DNA from: Eriocheir sinensis
Taxonomy: Eukaryota > Arthropoda > Malacostraca > Decapoda > Varunidae
Assembly: GCF_024679095.1 (NCBI RefSeq)
Contig: NC_066518.1
Span: 6,657,610-6,721,609 of the forward strand
Direction: 5' to 3'
DNA length: 64,000 nucleotides
Below, piece after piece: positions 61,881-64,000 of this stretch. The position numbers and the translations under genes were made by a program. The first letter of the stretch is position 1. Every line of letters begins with the position of its first letter. Under the pieces are notes generated by a model, which was not told the origin of the DNA, searched no databases, and worked only from the letters and a program-made list of their open reading frames with translations.

Positions 61881-63175
61881 ATTAATCAGTGGAGGCATAC
61901 GTCGGGGGGCGCGTCGCCTCACTCACCCTACGACGCCAAGTCCGGGGATCCCTCCGGGCGAGTCTCCATGCAGGCCCCTTCCCATCCTGAGTACCCTCTG
62001 GTAGCCTGGTAGGATCTATCGACTTGCTCATGCCACGACCTCTGTGGGCGTCCCCTTGGCCTCCTCCACTTCTCCGATGAGCAGGATCAGCTTCTCGTGC
62101 CACGTGTCCTTATAGCCGGAGTTGGCGCTGACGGACTATGCAGGTAATAGATGTCGAATCAGTCTCAGGGAGTAGTCGCCGGTTTGATACAAAGTCATTC
62201 CAGCGATATCCCATGATTCTGCGTAGGCATTTATTATCAAAGGCATCAATCCGCCTCTTCAAGTCCCCATTTAGTGTCCATGTCTCACAGCCATATAGTA
62301 AGACAGGGAGCACAAGGGACTTGAAGATCCAGATCTTTGTCCATCTTTACAGGTATATCGACAACACCATATACTCATGTTGAACGGGTCCATAACACCG
62401 TGGGCCAGGCCAATCCGCCGTAAAACTTCTTGGCGAGACTCACCGTTCTGCTGAACTACTACGCTACCAAGGTATGTGAAATTTTCCGAAATTTCAATGT
62501 CCTCGCCACACGCATGAACAGACGTATTGCACTGTTTCATCTAGCAAGCCTCCAAACATCTGTACGCACTACCTTGCTTGGTCTTGGCCCGAAGTCCCGG
62601 GCTTCGCCTCCTCGTGCAGTGCCTCGAAGGCCATCACCAAAACCTCCAGCGACTCCGCCACTATCAACACTTGCCTGCGCCATGACGGGCTGAGGCCGAA
62701 CACCATCCAGGCCCCTCAGACAAGCCTACCGGCGCTATAGGCGTAGACGTAAAAAAAAAAAAAATAATAATAATAAAAAAAATTGCAAAAATAAGGTCAG
62801 CGACCCTGGTATTGCCAATGGATCCTCCACAATGACTCTGGTCCACAACTCTGCTTAGTACCCAGTCCATACAAGTGTGGAAAAGCGATGGGGCAAGGAC
62901 ACAGCCCTGCCTCACTCCCGCATTCTGGGGAAAGAAGCTGGTGGGGTCAACAACTGACCGCCGTTGGTCAGTTGTTGACTTCCCAGGCGTGAAGCCAGAC
63001 TGTTCAGCAGATCTTTGTAGCTTCAGCAACTGGCTGTGAATTCGCATCAGCAATAGATGGGGAAGCACCTTGCCTGGCACACTGAGCAGTAAAAATACCA
63101 CGGTAGTCGTTGCAGTCCTGTTGGTCCTCTTTCCTTTTCCAGATAGTATGTAAGACATTATATAAGGCCACATAT
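61880..63175 (-). pseudogene. Decayed LINE reverse transcriptase (C-terminal half)
   Basis: Minus-strand pieces in changing frames, from 5' to 3': KVLPHLLLMRIHSQL and EQSGFTPGKSTTDQ (RT palm start), AGVRQGCVLAPSLFHTCMDW and VADLIFA (catalytic region; the FADD box is destroyed by an A/T-rich insertion near 62750), CGEDIEISENFTYLGS, LRRIGLAHGVMD, LPVLLYGCETWTLNGDLKRR, CLRRIMGYRWNDFVSNRRLL, and the end AWRLARRDPRTWRRRVSEA. A dead copy with several frameshifts. The same 3' end occurs at 59130 on the other strand. Confidence 0.88.
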
Positions 63176-63179
63176 AATC

Positions 63180-63700
63180 AGGGTTTGGGGCTGGGGGGCA
63201 TTCCCATTTTGGGCCCCTCTATGGGGGGGGGGGGTGAGATGAGCCAATAATGAGCCAGCAGCTGGTAGGTGGGTGCTTTGCTGTTCACCCCCCCCCCCCG
63301 GAAATTTTTAGAATAGCAATTGTAGAAATCATTTTCATTAACTTGTAAATGCAAAATAAAAATTTTTATTTTTTAAAATTTCTTAAACACAAACTGAATT
63401 TAAAATGAAGACTTAATCCAGTTAGTAATGATAAAATAAAAAAAAAAAATATTAAATAAATGTATAATGATGAGATATGTATGATAGGATGAGGAAGGAA
63501 AATGAGGGAGGAAGGGGGACTCCATTTAAGGAAGGGAGAAGATAGAGGGTGAAGAGAGAGAACAGGATGATGATGAATGTCCTCTGTCCTCAGCAGCAAT
63601 AGCAAATTGCATTTTGGGGCCCCCCTCACTTTGGGGCCCGGGGGGCGATTTCAAACAGCCCCCCCTCGCCCCCCCCCTCAGGAACGCCACTGCATATAAT
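63180..63700 (-). repeat. Possible hAT-like element, G/C-run bounded
   Basis: On the minus strand a CAGTGGCGTTCCTGAGGGGG end at 63693 downward resembles hAT-type CAGTGGCG ends. Runs of G/C (63222-63234, 63286-63299, 63650-63680) bound an AT-rich interior. The other end could not be fixed. Confidence 0.35.
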
Positions 63701-63850
63701 GCTGCGATATAACAAAAACTGAGCATATATAACAGATGATAGGGCAGGGTTGTTTTATGTACTTCAGTCTGGTGTATTAGGTCATGAATATCGGAGATAG
63801 AAATGTTATAGTTAAGCCATGTAAACATGCTCAGATGAAACTACTGAAAC

Positions 63851-63851
<1 letters not shown>

Positions 63852-63908
<57 letters not shown>

Positions 63909-63922
63909 AACACACACACACA
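63852..63922. repeat. (CA)n microsatellite
   Basis: CA run with two CAAA interruptions. Confidence 0.96.
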
Positions 63923-64000
63923 CGTGACTCAGCGTGTGGAGTAGAGATAAACTCGTATGTCGCTGTGTCATAATGATAAATCAACATAGGTAGTGGTGGG

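Overview
The window looks like nuclear DNA of an arthropod, most likely a decapod crustacean. It holds very long and frequent simple repeats (TA, CT, GT, CAY), a tRNA-headed SINE, decayed LINE reverse transcriptase and endonuclease pieces, and many terminal-inverted-repeat DNA elements with TA, TTAA or TTA target preference. Genes have long introns with GT-AG borders. No prokaryotic gene organisation is present. The host call is an inference from repeat style and from the one gene I can name with confidence.

Region by region. (1) 1-930: 3' part of a LINE on the minus strand. (2) 909-11316, minus strand: one giant, almost uninterrupted open frame for a protein of about 3,470 residues. It is built of an N-terminal half rich in RRxS motifs, about 158 copies of a 12-residue unit (consensus SPRGSSAGLEAR) in four arrays, four copies of a short LE-V/RRKS/VRRxST module, and a unique C-terminus. 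A 2-nt deletion at about 4236-4243 splits the frame. I do not recognise the protein family. (3) 11.3-29.0 kb: intergenic, filled with microsatellites, LINE, mariner and MITE remnants, including a 220-bp MITE family with several copies. (4) 29.1-57.3 kb, plus strand: a complete transformer-2 (tra2) splicing-factor gene of eight coding exons (296 residues predicted), with a CCAAT/CpG promoter, an overlapping upstream ORF, a decayed duplicate of exon 6, a TTAA-flanked transposon in intron 4, a row of TA-inserted transposons in intron 7, and a last exon carrying the final codons and a long 3' UTR. (5) 57.3-64 kb: a possible small two-exon gene start of unknown function, two LINE 3' remnants, a 600-bp CAC/CAT tract, a tRNA-derived SINE and terminal CA repeats.

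The two real genes are unrelated by position (18 kb apart, divergent). Tra2 is a nuclear RS-domain splicing regulator. The giant repeat protein is predicted to be disordered, basic in its arrays, and dense in potential SP and RxxS phosphorylation sites. No functional link between them can be read from the sequence. All splice junctions given here were assigned by eye from GT/AG borders and reading-frame continuity.
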